Positions 18,162 to 26,865 of a DNA stretch of 64,000 nucleotides are shown piece by piece (the stretch's first letter is position 1; the number at the start of each line of letters is the position of its first letter). Under the pieces are notes generated by a model. It had not been told where the DNA came from. It saw only the letters and a program-made list of their open reading frames with translations, and ran no database searches. This stretch comes from Ramlibacter agri (GTDB taxonomy: Bacteria; Pseudomonadota; Gammaproteobacteria; Burkholderiales; Burkholderiaceae_C), in assembly GCF_012927085.1 (NCBI RefSeq), contig NZ_JABBFX010000003.1:1-64000 (forward strand), written 5' to 3'. Both the position numbers and the translations under genes were made by a program.

Positions 18162-18815
18162 ATGCCCACCATCAACGACCTCTTCGCCCACAACCGCGCC
18201 TGGGCTGCGGAAATGGAGCGGACGCGCCCCGGCTTCTTCACGAGCCTGGTGAAGCAGCAGAAACCCAAGTTCATGTGGATCGGCTGTTCCGACAGCCGCG
18301 TGCCCGCGAATCAGATCACCGGCCTCGACCCCGGCGAGGTATTCGTGCACCGGAACGTCGCCAACGTCATCGTGCACTCGGACCTCAACGCGCTGTCCAC
18401 CGTGCAGTTCGCGGTGGACATGCTGAAGGTGGAGCACATCATGATCGTCGGCCACTACGGCTGCGGCGGCGTGCTCGCGGCCTTGAACAACACGCGCGTC
18501 GGCCTTGTCGACAACTGGATCCGCCACATCCAGGACGTGCGCGACCGCCATCGCCAGATCCTGGAGAACATCGCGCCGGAGCAGCGCGGCGACGCGCTGG
18601 TGGACCTGAACGTGATCGAGCAGGTGGTGAACCTGTCCGTCAGCACCGTGATGATGGACGCCTGGGCCAAGGGCCAGAAGGTCACCGTCCACGGCTGGGC
18701 CTTCGGCGTCAACGACGGCCTGCTGCAGGACCTGCACATGACGGTGGCCGACACCGACCAGATCGAGCCGGCCTACCGCGCCGCCATCGAAGGCGTGATC
18801 GCCGCGCGCAAGTAG
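18162..18815 (+). CDS. can: beta-class carbonic anhydrase
   Basis: A 217-residue zinc enzyme interconverting CO2 and bicarbonate. Zinc ligands are the Cys of IGCSDSRV, and the His and Cys of VGHYGCGGV; the Asp-Arg dyad lies in CSDSRV. PGEVFVHRNVAN is the family signature. Its place just after isovaleryl-CoA dehydrogenase suggests it supplies bicarbonate to a biotin carboxylase of leucine catabolism (inference). GACAAT at 18150-18155 lies six bases before the ATG with no Shine-Dalgarno, so a leaderless transcript is possible. Confidence 0.95.
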   Translation: MPTINDLFAHNRAWAAEMERTRPGFFTSLVKQQKPKFMWIGCSDSRVPANQITGLDPGEVFVHRNVANVIVHSDLNALSTVQFAVDMLKVEHIMIVGHYGCGGVLAALNNTRVGLVDNWIRHIQDVRDRHRQILENIAPEQRGDALVDLNVIEQVVNLSVSTVMMDAWAKGQKVTVHGWAFGVNDGLLQDLHMTVADTDQIEPAYRAAIEGVIAARK

Positions 18816-18841
18816 CCGCCGGCACGCAGCGAGGTGGCGCA

Positions 18842-19633
18842 ATGAAGGCCTGGATTGCAACCTTGCTGCTGGCCGCCTGCGGAATGGCGGCGGCCCAGGA
18901 GCAGCGCGCCGTGGACTTGCCCACGCGGCCAGGCGTCACCGAGCGCATTGGCGTGCTCGCGCCGGCGGCTCCCAAGGCCGTCGTCGTGTTGATGTCCGGC
19001 GGCGAAGGCCGGATCGACGTCGCCGACGACGGCCGGCCGCGTCGCGCGGGCAACTTCCTGATCCGCTCGCGCGAGCGCTTCGCCGCGCAAGGGCTCGCCG
19101 TGCTGATGCTGGACACGCCCAGCGACAGGAGCAACCGGCCGTTCCTGGGCGGCGGCTTTCGCGAGAGCGCGGAGCACGCAGCCGACATGGGCGCAGCGAT
19201 CGCCTGGGCGCGCGACACCTACAAGCTGCCGGTTTGGATGGTCGGGACGAGCCGCGGCACGGAATCGACAGCGCAGGCCGCGACCCGGCTCACGGGCGCA
19301 CAGGCGCCGGACGGGATCGTTCTGACCTCCAGCATCCTCGCGCAGCCGCGGTTCGCCAATGAGACGGGCCAACCGGTGACCGCCATGGACCTCGCGCGCA
19401 TCCACATGCCGGTGCTGGTGGTCCACCACGAACAGGATCCCTGCGGCGCCTGTCCGCCCGACGAATTGCCCGCATTGATGGCGAAATTCCCCGCCGGACT
19501 CGCCGAACTGAAGACGTATTCCGGCGGCATCTCGCAAGGCCCCGCCTGCGAAGCCTTCTCGCACCACGGCTACAACGGCATCGAGGACCGAGTGGTCGCG
19601 GACATCGCGGCCTGGCTGCTGGCGCACCACTGA
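18842..19633 (+). CDS. secreted alpha/beta-hydrolase-like protein
   Basis: A 263-residue protein with a cleavable signal peptide (MKAWIATLLLAACGMAAAQE). The body fits an alpha/beta-hydrolase: VVVLMSGGEGRIDV near the oxyanion region, VWMVGTSRGTESTA with a nucleophile-like Ser, and a late HHEQDPCGAC and SHHGYNGIEDRVV where Asp and His are expected. It is probably periplasmic. The substrate is unknown, and it is not recognisably part of leucine catabolism although it sits in that block. GAGGTGGC precedes the ATG at 18842. Confidence 0.7.
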   Translation: MKAWIATLLLAACGMAAAQEQRAVDLPTRPGVTERIGVLAPAAPKAVVVLMSGGEGRIDVADDGRPRRAGNFLIRSRERFAAQGLAVLMLDTPSDRSNRPFLGGGFRESAEHAADMGAAIAWARDTYKLPVWMVGTSRGTESTAQAATRLTGAQAPDGIVLTSSILAQPRFANETGQPVTAMDLARIHMPVLVVHHEQDPCGACPPDELPALMAKFPAGLAELKTYSGGISQGPACEAFSHHGYNGIEDRVVADIAAWLLAHH

Positions 19634-19669
19634 ACATCCATCGTCATCGAACTCTGAAGGAGAACCCAC

Positions 19670-20851
19670 ATGGCTGAATCCATCGTCATCGTCGGCGCAG
19701 CGCGCACCCCCATGGGCGGCTTCCAGGGCGACTTCGCTTCGCTCGCGGCCCACGACCTGGGCGGCGCGGCGATCCGTGCCGCCGTCGAACGTGCCGGCGT
19801 TTCCGCCGACGCCGTCGGCGAAGTGCTGTTCGGCAACTGCCTGATGGCGGGCCAGGGCCAGGCGCCGGCGCGCCAAGCCTTGTTCAAGGCCGGCCTGCCC
19901 AAGAGCACGGGCGCCGTCACGCTGTCCAAGATGTGCGGCTCCGGCATGAAGGCCGCCATGCTGGCGCATGACATGCTGCTGGCCGGCAGCCACGAGATCG
20001 TGGTGGCCGGCGGCATGGAGAGCATGACCAACGCGCCCTACCTGCTGCTCAAGGGCCGCGGCGGCTACCGCATGGGCCACGACAAGGTGTACGACCACAT
20101 GATGCTGGACGGCCTGGAGGATGCCTACCAGCCGGGCCGCTCCATGGGCACCTTCGGCGAAGACTGCGCGGCCAAGTACCAGTTCACGCGCGAGCAGCAG
20201 GACGCCTTCGCCACCGCCTCCGTGCAGCGCGCCAAGAAGGCCACCGAGACCGGCGCCTTCGCCGCCGAGATCACGCCGGTGACGGTGAAGGACCGCGCCG
20301 GTGAGCGCGTCATCAGCATCGACGAAGGCCCCGGCAAGGTGAAGCTGGACAAGATCCCGCAATTGAAGCCCGCGTTCAAGAAAGACGGCACGATCACCGC
20401 CGCCTCTTCGTCCTCCATCAACGACGGTGCCGCGGCGCTGGTGCTGATGACCGAGAGCACGGCGAAGCGCCTGGGCCTGAAGCCGCTGGCGCGCATCGTC
20501 GGCCACACGACGCATGCGCAGGAGCCGGAATGGTTCTCCACCGCGCCGGTCGGCGCCACGCAGAAGCTGCTGGCCAAGACCGGCTGGAAGGTCAGCGACG
20601 TCGACCTGTGGGAAGTGAACGAGGCCTTTGCCGTCGTGCCGATGGCGCTGATGGCGGAACTCGATGTGAAACACGACATCGTCAACGTCAACGGCGGCGC
20701 CTGCGCGCTGGGCCACCCGATCGGCGCTTCCGGCGCCCGCATCATGGTGACCCTGCTGCATGCGCTGAAGGCGCGCGGCGGCAAGCGCGGCATCGCCACG
20801 CTGTGCATCGGAGGCGGCGAAGGCACGGCGGTGGCGCTGGAACTGGTGTGA
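19670..20851 (+). CDS. acetyl-CoA C-acetyltransferase (thiolase)
   Basis: A 393-residue thiolase. The acyl-accepting Cys89 is in LSKMCGSGMKA, followed by GGMESMTNAPYLL. The C-terminal half has the NVNGGACALGHPIGASGAR motif (catalytic His) and TLCIGGGEGTA (second catalytic Cys). It cleaves or forms acetoacetyl-CoA; in a leucine block it would process the acetoacetate branch after CoA activation. AAGGAG precedes the ATG. The next gene begins inside its last codons. Confidence 0.93.
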   Translation: MAESIVIVGAARTPMGGFQGDFASLAAHDLGGAAIRAAVERAGVSADAVGEVLFGNCLMAGQGQAPARQALFKAGLPKSTGAVTLSKMCGSGMKAAMLAHDMLLAGSHEIVVAGGMESMTNAPYLLLKGRGGYRMGHDKVYDHMMLDGLEDAYQPGRSMGTFGEDCAAKYQFTREQQDAFATASVQRAKKATETGAFAAEITPVTVKDRAGERVISIDEGPGKVKLDKIPQLKPAFKKDGTITAASSSSINDGAAALVLMTESTAKRLGLKPLARIVGHTTHAQEPEWFSTAPVGATQKLLAKTGWKVSDVDLWEVNEAFAVVPMALMAELDVKHDIVNVNGGACALGHPIGASGARIMVTLLHALKARGGKRGIATLCIGGGEGTAVALELV

Positions 20852-21513
20852 ACGTCCTCGTCATCGGCGCCTCGCGCGGCATCGGCCACGAGTTCGTGCG
20901 CCAGTACCTCGCCGACGGCGATCGCGTGATCGCCACCGCCCGCGACGCCACCGCCTTGCAGGAACTGGAGTCGCTGGGCGCGAAGCCGCTGAAGCTGGAC
21001 GTGGCCGACCTGGCCAGCATCAGCGGCCTCGGCTGGCAGCTCGATGGCGAGAAGCTGGACCTGGCGCTCTACGTCGCCGGCGTGTACACGCAGGGCGGCG
21101 CCAGGGAGCCGCCGGCGCAGGCGGAGTTCGACCGCGCCATGCGCACCAACGTGCTGGGCGCCATGCAGGCGATCCCGCAGGTGGCGCCGCTGGTGGAAGA
21201 CGCGGGCGGCAAGTTCGTGTTCGTTACCAGCCAGATGGGCCGAATCGCCGACGTGGACAACAGCCATGGCTGGGTGTACCGCGTGAGCAAGGCGGCGTTG
21301 AACATGGCCGTGGTCGCCGCGCAGCCCGATTACCCGAAGGCGACGCTGGCGGTCATCAACCCGGGCTGGGTGCAGACCGACATGGGCGGCGCCGGCGCGC
21401 CCTTGACAGTGCGGGACAGCGTGGCCGCCATGCGGCGCACCATCGCCGGCATGAAGGACGCCGATCGCGGCGCATTCCTCAATCACGACGGCCAGCGCTT
21501 CGAGAGCTGGTGA
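20848..21513 (+). CDS. short-chain dehydrogenase/reductase
   Basis: A 221-residue SDR beginning at the GTG at 20848, which overlaps the thiolase stop by four bases (GTGA). The cofactor loop is IGASRGIG. The catalytic Tyr-x3-Lys is in VYRVSKAALN, with a Ser in FVTSQMG. The PGWVQTDMGG motif is typical of C-factor/CsgA-like SDRs. The substrate is unknown. Tight overlap implies co-translation with the thiolase. Confidence 0.85.
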   Translation: MNVLVIGASRGIGHEFVRQYLADGDRVIATARDATALQELESLGAKPLKLDVADLASISGLGWQLDGEKLDLALYVAGVYTQGGAREPPAQAEFDRAMRTNVLGAMQAIPQVAPLVEDAGGKFVFVTSQMGRIADVDNSHGWVYRVSKAALNMAVVAAQPDYPKATLAVINPGWVQTDMGGAGAPLTVRDSVAAMRRTIAGMKDADRGAFLNHDGQRFESW

Positions 21514-21562
21514 CGCGCGGCCTCTGGCAAGATCGATCTGTTTCCCCCCACTGGAGTTTTTC

Positions 21563-22816
21563 TTGAAGTTGTTCCCGCCCGCGGCCCGTCTCGCCGCCGT
21601 GTCCGCCGCCGTCCTCGCCTGCAGCCTGCCCGCCGCGGCGCAACAGCGTGACGATGCCCTGTTGCAGGCCGCCAGCGCGGAGCAGGCCGCTGTGGTCCGC
21701 ACGCTGGAAAGCCTGGTGAACATCGAGACCGGCACCGGCAACCCCGAAGGCATCGCCGCCATGGACAACCTGCTGGAGCAGCGCCTGCAGGCGCTGGGCG
21801 GCAAGGTCGTGCGGCACAAGGCGGTGGCCAACGTGGTGGGCGACAACGTGCAAGCCACCTTCACGGGCCGCGGCGGCAAGCGCATCCTGCTGATCGCGCA
21901 TATGGACACCGTCTACGTCAAGGGCACGCTGGCCAAGGCGCCCTTCCGCGTGGAGGGCAATCGCGCCTACGGCCCCGGCATCGCCGACGACAAGAGCGGC
22001 GTGGCCGTCATCCTGCACACGCTGGCGCTGCTGAAGGCGCGCAACTTCCAGGACTTCGGGCAGATCACCGTGCTGTTCAACACGGACGAGGAGCGCGGCT
22101 CCTTCGGCTCGCGCGAGCTGATCCAGAAGGTGGCCGGCGAGCACGACTTCGTGCTGTCTTTCGAGCCCACCGGAGCCGACCACGAGAACCTCACGCTGGG
22201 CACTTCCGGCATCGTCTACTACAAGGTCGGCGTCAAGGGCCTGGCCGCGCACGCCGGCGCCAACCCCGAGGCCGGCGTCAATGCCGCCGTGGAAGCCTCG
22301 GACATCGTGCTGCGCACCATGGACCTGGACGACAGGAGCCGCGAGCTGCGCTTCAATTGGACGGTCGTGAAGGCGGGCCAGGTGTCCAACATCATCCCGG
22401 ACGACGCCTACCTGGAAGCCAACATCCGCTACGGCCGCAAGGAAGACCTCGACGGCCTGCTGAAGACGCTGGAAGACCGCATCGAACACAAGAAGCGCGT
22501 CCCCAAGGCGGAAAACAAGATCACCGTGGATTACGGCCGTCCCGCCTTCAACGCCGATGCGGACGGCAAGCGCATGATCGAGAAGGCCGTCGCGATCTAC
22601 CGCGAAACCGGCGCCGAACTCAAGGTCTCGCAGCGTGGCGGCGGCGGCACCGACGCCGCCTATGCCGCGTTGTCCGGCAAGCCGGTCATCGAGAGCCTGG
22701 GCCTGCCCGGCTTCGGCTACCACAGCAACCAGGCCGAATACGTGATGGTCGACGCCATCCCGCGCCGCCTGTACCTCGCCAGCCGCCTGGTGATGGACCT
22801 GGCGCAAGGCCGCTAA
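21563..22816 (+). CDS. M20-family metallopeptidase (glutamate carboxypeptidase-like), secreted
   Basis: A 417-residue M20 peptidase with a signal peptide (AAVSAAVLACSLPAAAQQ). Metal ligands appear in order: LLIAHMDTVY (His, Asp), GPGIADDKSG (bridging Asp), NTDEERGSFGS (catalytic Glu and ligand Glu), and the late GFGYHSNQAEY (His). A dimerisation domain interrupts the catalytic domain. This fits the carboxypeptidase G2/glutamate carboxypeptidase family, which removes C-terminal glutamate; exact specificity is unknown. The start is TTG at 21563, supported by CTGGAG nine bases upstream. Confidence 0.88.
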   Translation: MKLFPPAARLAAVSAAVLACSLPAAAQQRDDALLQAASAEQAAVVRTLESLVNIETGTGNPEGIAAMDNLLEQRLQALGGKVVRHKAVANVVGDNVQATFTGRGGKRILLIAHMDTVYVKGTLAKAPFRVEGNRAYGPGIADDKSGVAVILHTLALLKARNFQDFGQITVLFNTDEERGSFGSRELIQKVAGEHDFVLSFEPTGADHENLTLGTSGIVYYKVGVKGLAAHAGANPEAGVNAAVEASDIVLRTMDLDDRSRELRFNWTVVKAGQVSNIIPDDAYLEANIRYGRKEDLDGLLKTLEDRIEHKKRVPKAENKITVDYGRPAFNADADGKRMIEKAVAIYRETGAELKVSQRGGGGTDAAYAALSGKPVIESLGLPGFGYHSNQAEYVMVDAIPRRLYLASRLVMDLAQGR

Positions 22817-22829
22817 AGCGAGACCGACG

Positions 22830-23960
22830 ATGCTGCTGACGCCCGACCAGGAAATGATCCGTGATGCGGTGCGCGATTTCGCGCAGCGCGAACTCTGGCC
22901 GCACGCCGCGCGCTGGGACCGCGAGCACCACTTTCCGCGCGAAGCCCACCAGGGCCTCGCGGCGTTGGGCGCCTACGGCATCTGCGTGCCCGAGGAGTTC
23001 GGCGGCGCCGGGCTCGACTACCTGAGCCTGGCGCTGGTGCTGGAGGAGATCGCCGCCGGCGACGGTGGCACCAGCACCGCGATCAGCGTCACCAACTGCC
23101 CGGTGAACGCCATCCTCATGCGCTATGGGAGTGCGGCGCAGAAGCAGCAGTGGCTGACGAAGCTGGCGCAGGGCGAACTGCTCGGCGTGTTCTGCCTGAC
23201 CGAGCCGCACGTGGGCAGCGACGCCGCGGCGCTGCGCACGACGGCCACGCGCGACGGTGACGGCTACGTGCTGAACGGCGTCAAGCAGTTCATCACCAGC
23301 GGCAAGAACGGCCAGCTGGCCGTCGTCATCGCGGTCACCGACAAGGGCGCCGGCAAGCGCGGCATGAGCGCCTTCCTGGTGCCCACCGACACCCCGGGCT
23401 ACGTGGTCGCGCGGCTGGAGGAGAAGACCGGCCAGCACTCCAGCGACACGGCGCAGATCAACTTCGAGAACTGCCGCATTCCCGCCGCCAGCCTGATCGG
23501 CGAGGAAGGCGAGGGTTACCGCATCGCGCTGTCCGCGCTGGAAGGCGGCCGCATCGGCATCGCCGCGCAGAGCGTCGGCATGGCGCGCAGCGCCTTCGAA
23601 GTGGCGCTGGCGTACGCGAAGGAGCGCGAAAGCTTCGGCACCGCCATCTTCAACCACCAGGCGGTGGGCTTCCGGCTGGCCGATTGCGCGACGCAACTGG
23701 AAGCGGCGCGCCAGCTGATCTGGCATGCGGCGAGCCTGCGAGATGCCGGCAAGCCTTGCCTGAAGGAAGCCGCGATGGCCAAGCTGTTCGCCAGCGAGAT
23801 GGCCGAGCGCGTCTGCAGCGCCGCCATCCAGACCCTGGGAGGCTACGGCTACGTGCAGGACTTCCCGGTGGAGCGCATCTGGCGCGACGTGCGCGTGTGC
23901 CAGATCTACGAAGGCACGTCGGACGTGCAGAAGATCCTCATCCAGCGGGCGCTGGCGTAG
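22830..23960 (+). CDS. acyl-CoA dehydrogenase
   Basis: A 376-residue FAD-dependent acyl-CoA dehydrogenase. FCLTEPHVGSDAAAL is the FAD signature, and RESFGTAIFNHQAVGF and ERIWRDVRVCQIYEGTSDVQ are conserved. The catalytic base is the C-terminal Glu361 in QIYEGTSD, the short/medium-chain type, unlike the isovaleryl enzyme upstream. Possible substrates are 2-methyl-branched or straight short acyl-CoAs. It closes the catabolic run and ends directly against the convergent gene with no spacer. Confidence 0.92.
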   Translation: MLLTPDQEMIRDAVRDFAQRELWPHAARWDREHHFPREAHQGLAALGAYGICVPEEFGGAGLDYLSLALVLEEIAAGDGGTSTAISVTNCPVNAILMRYGSAAQKQQWLTKLAQGELLGVFCLTEPHVGSDAAALRTTATRDGDGYVLNGVKQFITSGKNGQLAVVIAVTDKGAGKRGMSAFLVPTDTPGYVVARLEEKTGQHSSDTAQINFENCRIPAASLIGEEGEGYRIALSALEGGRIGIAAQSVGMARSAFEVALAYAKERESFGTAIFNHQAVGFRLADCATQLEAARQLIWHAASLRDAGKPCLKEAAMAKLFASEMAERVCSAAIQTLGGYGYVQDFPVERIWRDVRVCQIYEGTSDVQKILIQRALA

Positions 23961-24368
23961 TCAGCGCATCCGCTCTTCCAGCACCCCGCGGAAGGCGACC
24001 AGGTCGCCTTTCTCGATCAGCTGGTAGACGCCCATCCGCGCGCAGTCCTCGCGGATCTCCTTCCACAGGTGCGCGCTGAGCGCCACCACCGTCCCGGGCC
24101 GGGGCTGCGCGAACAGCCGCCGGATGACGTCGCGGCTCGCGTCGCCGGGCAGCGTGAGGTCGACGAAGGCCACGTGCCAGCCGCTGCGATCCCACACGGT
24201 CCAGTCCACCAGCGCTTCGGCGTTGTCGAAAGCGCCCGCGAGCTGCAGCCCCTCGATCGAGCCGACCACTTCGGTCATGTGCGCGAGCAGGGCCTGCGGA
24301 TGCGCCAGCAGCAGCACGCGCTGCGGGCCGCCAAGCTTCATGCGAACGGGAGAGGAGGCAAGGGCCAT
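23961..24368 (-). CDS. receiver-like protein, degenerate (paralogue 1)
   Basis: A 135-residue protein with a CheY-like pattern: hydrophobic strand RVLLLAHP, FVDLTLPGD after the third strand, VVALSAH, and IEKGDLVAF near the end. The usual acidic pair after strand 1 is missing, though an Asp stands at the phospho-acceptor position. It has no output domain. It shares order and motifs with the gene upstream (WTVWDRSGWHVAFVDL versus WLVWTHQPWHYAFVDL), so the two are tandem duplicates seven bases apart. Function unknown. Confidence 0.65.
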   Translation of the reverse strand: MALASSPVRMKLGGPQRVLLLAHPQALLAHMTEVVGSIEGLQLAGAFDNAEALVDWTVWDRSGWHVAFVDLTLPGDASRDVIRRLFAQPRPGTVVALSAHLWKEIREDCARMGVYQLIEKGDLVAFRGVLEERMR

Positions 24369-24375
24369 GGGGTGT

Positions 24376-24771
24376 TTACATCAACTGCTTCTGCACGAAT
24401 CCGCGAAATGCCTCCAGGTCGTCCCGGGGGAGCAGCTCGCGGATGCCCACCCGGTCGCAGGTCTCGCGCGCGGCCGGGGACACCTCGTCGGCGACGGCGA
24501 CCACTGTACCTGCATCGCGCCGGCTTGCGACCTGTCGCAGCCATTCCTGCGCCGGGCCGTTCCACAAGGCGAGGTCCACGAAGGCGTAGTGCCAGGGCTG
24601 GTGCGTCCAGACCAGCCACTCGAGCAGGTCGGCCGCGGCGCCGAACTGGCCGGCGACGCGCACGCCGGGCACGGCCGCGAGGATGTCGACCCAGGCCTGC
24701 CGCAGCTGCGCCGAGCCCGCCACCAGGAGCACCTGGACGGGGCCGCCGGATCGCAGGCGCTGCGTGGCCAT
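24376..24771 (-). CDS. receiver-like protein, degenerate (paralogue 2)
   Basis: A 131-residue protein, paralogous to its downstream neighbour. It keeps the receiver-like strand order (VQVLLVAGS, YAFVDLALWNG, VVAVADE, PRDDLEAFRGFVQKQL), but the acidic pair is absent and the usual Lys is replaced, so phosphotransfer is doubtful. TATAGT lies about eight bases before the ATG and there is no Shine-Dalgarno, suggesting a leaderless transcript that also covers paralogue 1. Confidence 0.65.
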   Translation of the reverse strand: MATQRLRSGGPVQVLLVAGSAQLRQAWVDILAAVPGVRVAGQFGAAADLLEWLVWTHQPWHYAFVDLALWNGPAQEWLRQVASRRDAGTVVAVADEVSPAARETCDRVGIRELLPRDDLEAFRGFVQKQLM

Positions 24772-24828
24772 GATGAGCCACTATAGGAAGCGCAGCGCGC
24801 GAGGACAAGGCGGCTGATCAGCCGCGAG

Positions 24829-25230
24829 TCAGGTGCGTGGCGGCGCCACCGGCGCGAGCAGGTTGGCGTCGCGCGCCAGCAGCCAGCGGCCGTTCTCCTT
24901 GCGCAGCAAGGTCAGAGTGTGGCCGGCGCGTTCGATGGGCGGACCGCCGGCCGGCGTGGCCACCACGCGCAGCCGGGTCCGCACGAAGGCCCAGTCGCCC
25001 AGCACCTGCAGCTCCTGGATCTCGCTTTCGCCTTCCATGCGCGGCGCATCGCCGGCCGCCTGGGCGCGCGCGAGCGCGGCGAACTCCGGCTTGTGCATGG
25101 GCGGGCGGCCCGGCAGCAGGAACACCACGTCGTCGCTCATCAGGCCGAGCACGGTCTCGACATCGCCCTTCTGGCTGGCTTCGAGCCAGGTGCGCACCAA
25201 GGCCCGGATCTGCTGTTCGTCACTGTCCAT
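24829..25230 (-). CDS. SnoaL/NTF2-like protein (SgcJ/EcaC family)
   Basis: A 133-residue cone-fold protein. The N-terminus EQQIRALVRTWLEASQKGDVETVLGLMSDDVVFLLPG is typical of the SgcJ/EcaC group of NTF2-like proteins, and the C-terminal strands end in LTLLRKENGRWLLARDANLL. Members bind small ligands or act as simple enzymes; no active-site residue identifies a reaction here. It is a single gene divergent from the rhodanese gene. Confidence 0.8.
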   Translation of the reverse strand: MDSDEQQIRALVRTWLEASQKGDVETVLGLMSDDVVFLLPGRPPMHKPEFAALARAQAAGDAPRMEGESEIQELQVLGDWAFVRTRLRVVATPAGGPPIERAGHTLTLLRKENGRWLLARDANLLAPVAPPRT

Positions 25231-25280
25231 GCCCGCAGGTTAGGAGCAAGTTAGGATGCAGGCAACCACAGGAGGAACGC

Positions 25281-25700
25281 ATGGCGATCACCAAGGGCTA
25301 CCGTGCGCTGGTCGACGAAGCGATGGCGCAGGTGAAGACCTATTCCGTAGTCGAGGTGCGGCAGCGGCTGGACGACCCCGCGCTGCAGCTGGTCGACATC
25401 CGCGATGTCCGTGAGCTGCAGGCCGAAGGCACCGTGCCGGGCAGCTACCACGCCCCACGCGGCATGCTGGAGTTCTGGGTGGACCCGGACTCGCCGTACT
25501 TCAAGAAGATCTTCGCCGACGCCGGCAAGGAGTTCGTGCTCTTCTGCGGCGCCGGCTGGCGCAGCGCGCTGGCCACGAAGACGCTGCAGGATATGGGCAT
25601 GCGCAACGTCGCCCACATCGACGGCGGCTTCACCGAGTGGGCGAAGCAGGGCGGCGCGGTGGAGACGCTGGAAGAGCGCAAGGCAAGGAAGCCGGCATGA
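25281..25700 (+). CDS. rhodanese-like sulfurtransferase
   Basis: A 139-residue single rhodanese domain. The active-site loop is FCGAGWRSA with the catalytic Cys at its start, and LVDIRDVRELQAEGTVPGSYHAPRGM is the conserved N-terminal half. It probably transfers or carries sulfane sulfur in the cytoplasm. AGGAGGAA lies directly before the ATG at 25281. Its stop overlaps the YchJ-like start (ATGA), so the two are co-translated. Confidence 0.9.
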   Translation: MAITKGYRALVDEAMAQVKTYSVVEVRQRLDDPALQLVDIRDVRELQAEGTVPGSYHAPRGMLEFWVDPDSPYFKKIFADAGKEFVLFCGAGWRSALATKTLQDMGMRNVAHIDGGFTEWAKQGGAVETLEERKARKPA

Positions 25701-26107
25701 CCCTCACGCATGCCGCGCCTTGCCCTTGCGGACGCCGCGACGCGCGCGGCCTGCCGCTTGCCTTCGCGCGTTGCTGCGGCCGCTACCTCGCCGATTTCCC
25801 GCACACGCCGGCGCCGGACGCCGAATCGCTCATGCGCTCGCGCTACTGCGCCTTCCTGCTGGAGGACGGGCCCTATCTGCTAGGCACCTGGCACGACTCG
25901 CGTCGGCCCGCCTCGATCGACTTCGAGCCCGGCCTCAAGTGGCTCGGGCTGGAGGTGCGGCAGCATCGCCTGCTCGACGCCGGGCACGCCGAAGTCGAAT
26001 TCGTGGCACGCTCGCGCCTTTCGGGTCGCGGCCACCGGCTGCACGAGCGCAGCCGCTTCGTGCGCGAAGACGGCCGCTGGTTCTACGTGGATGGAGAAGT
26101 CTCTTGA
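25697..26107 (+). CDS. YchJ-family protein
   Basis: A 136-residue protein of the YchJ/UPF0225 family. The N-terminal CPCG...CC cysteine cluster (PCPCGRRDARGLPLAFARCC) is a SEC-C-like zinc site. The body ESLMRSRYCAFLLEDGPYLLGTWHDSRRP and LHERSRFVREDGRWFYVDG is an NTF2-like domain. Function is not established for the family. It overlaps the preceding rhodanese stop and the following HAD start by four bases each. Confidence 0.88.
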   Translation: MTLTHAAPCPCGRRDARGLPLAFARCCGRYLADFPHTPAPDAESLMRSRYCAFLLEDGPYLLGTWHDSRRPASIDFEPGLKWLGLEVRQHRLLDAGHAEVEFVARSRLSGRGHRLHERSRFVREDGRWFYVDGEVS

Positions 26108-26772
26108 AGGAACGCTTCGACGCCGTGCTGTTCGACTGCGACGGCGTGCTGGTGGACAGCGAAACGATCACCTGCAGCGTGCTGCGCGACATGCTGGAAG
26201 AGGCGGGCTGGAAGCTCACGCTCGCCGAGTGCATGCGCATCTTCGTCGGCAAGGCTGTGAAGGACGAACACGCGCTGATCGAAGCCCACACCGGCCAGCC
26301 GCTCGGCGAAGAGTGGTTCGTGCGCTTTCGCGAGCGCCGCAACGAAGGCCTGGCCGCGCGCGTGCAGCCCATCGCGAATGCGGTGGCGGCCGTGGCCGGC
26401 CTCAGCGAGCGCTTCCAGGGCCGGCTGGCCTGCTGCTCCGGCGCCGACCGCTTCAAGGTGGAACTGCAGTTGAAGAAGTGCGGCCTTCTGCCTTACTTCG
26501 AGGGCCGCGTCTTCAGCGGCCACGAGACGCCGCGCTCCAAGCCCTTCCCCGATGTCTACCTCGCGGCGATGGAGGTGCTGGGCGTCCAGGCAGGCCGCAG
26601 CGCGGTGGTCGAGGACACGGTGACGGGGGTGCGCGCCGGCGTCGCGGCAGGGGCCACGGTGTTCGGCTACAGCCCGCCGGAAGCGGGGCACGATGCACCG
26701 GCCGTCTTGCGCGAAGCGGGGGCGCAAGTCATATTCACGAACATGGCGCAGTTGCCGACGCTCCTCGATTGA
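26104..26772 (+). CDS. HAD-superfamily phosphatase (beta-phosphoglucomutase/CbbY-like)
   Basis: A 222-residue HAD hydrolase. Motif I is AVLFDCDGVLVDSE (nucleophile Asp and +2 Asp), followed by an alpha-helical cap. Motif II is ACCSGADR, the Lys is in RSKPFPDVYL, and VVEDTVTGVRAGVAAGATV is the acidic motif. It is probably a small-molecule phosphatase or phosphomutase. The start is TTG at 26104, overlapping the YchJ-like stop. GGAGAAG lies 6-12 bases upstream. Confidence 0.87.
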   Translation: MKERFDAVLFDCDGVLVDSETITCSVLRDMLEEAGWKLTLAECMRIFVGKAVKDEHALIEAHTGQPLGEEWFVRFRERRNEGLAARVQPIANAVAAVAGLSERFQGRLACCSGADRFKVELQLKKCGLLPYFEGRVFSGHETPRSKPFPDVYLAAMEVLGVQAGRSAVVEDTVTGVRAGVAAGATVFGYSPPEAGHDAPAVLREAGAQVIFTNMAQLPTLLD

Positions 26773-26865
26773 GTTGTGTCGACCAGTGTCAGGCTTTTCC
26801 TACACCGTGTGCTCGGCCTCGCTGCTCATAATGGTTGAGTCATAGTCCACCTTCCTTCCACTCCC

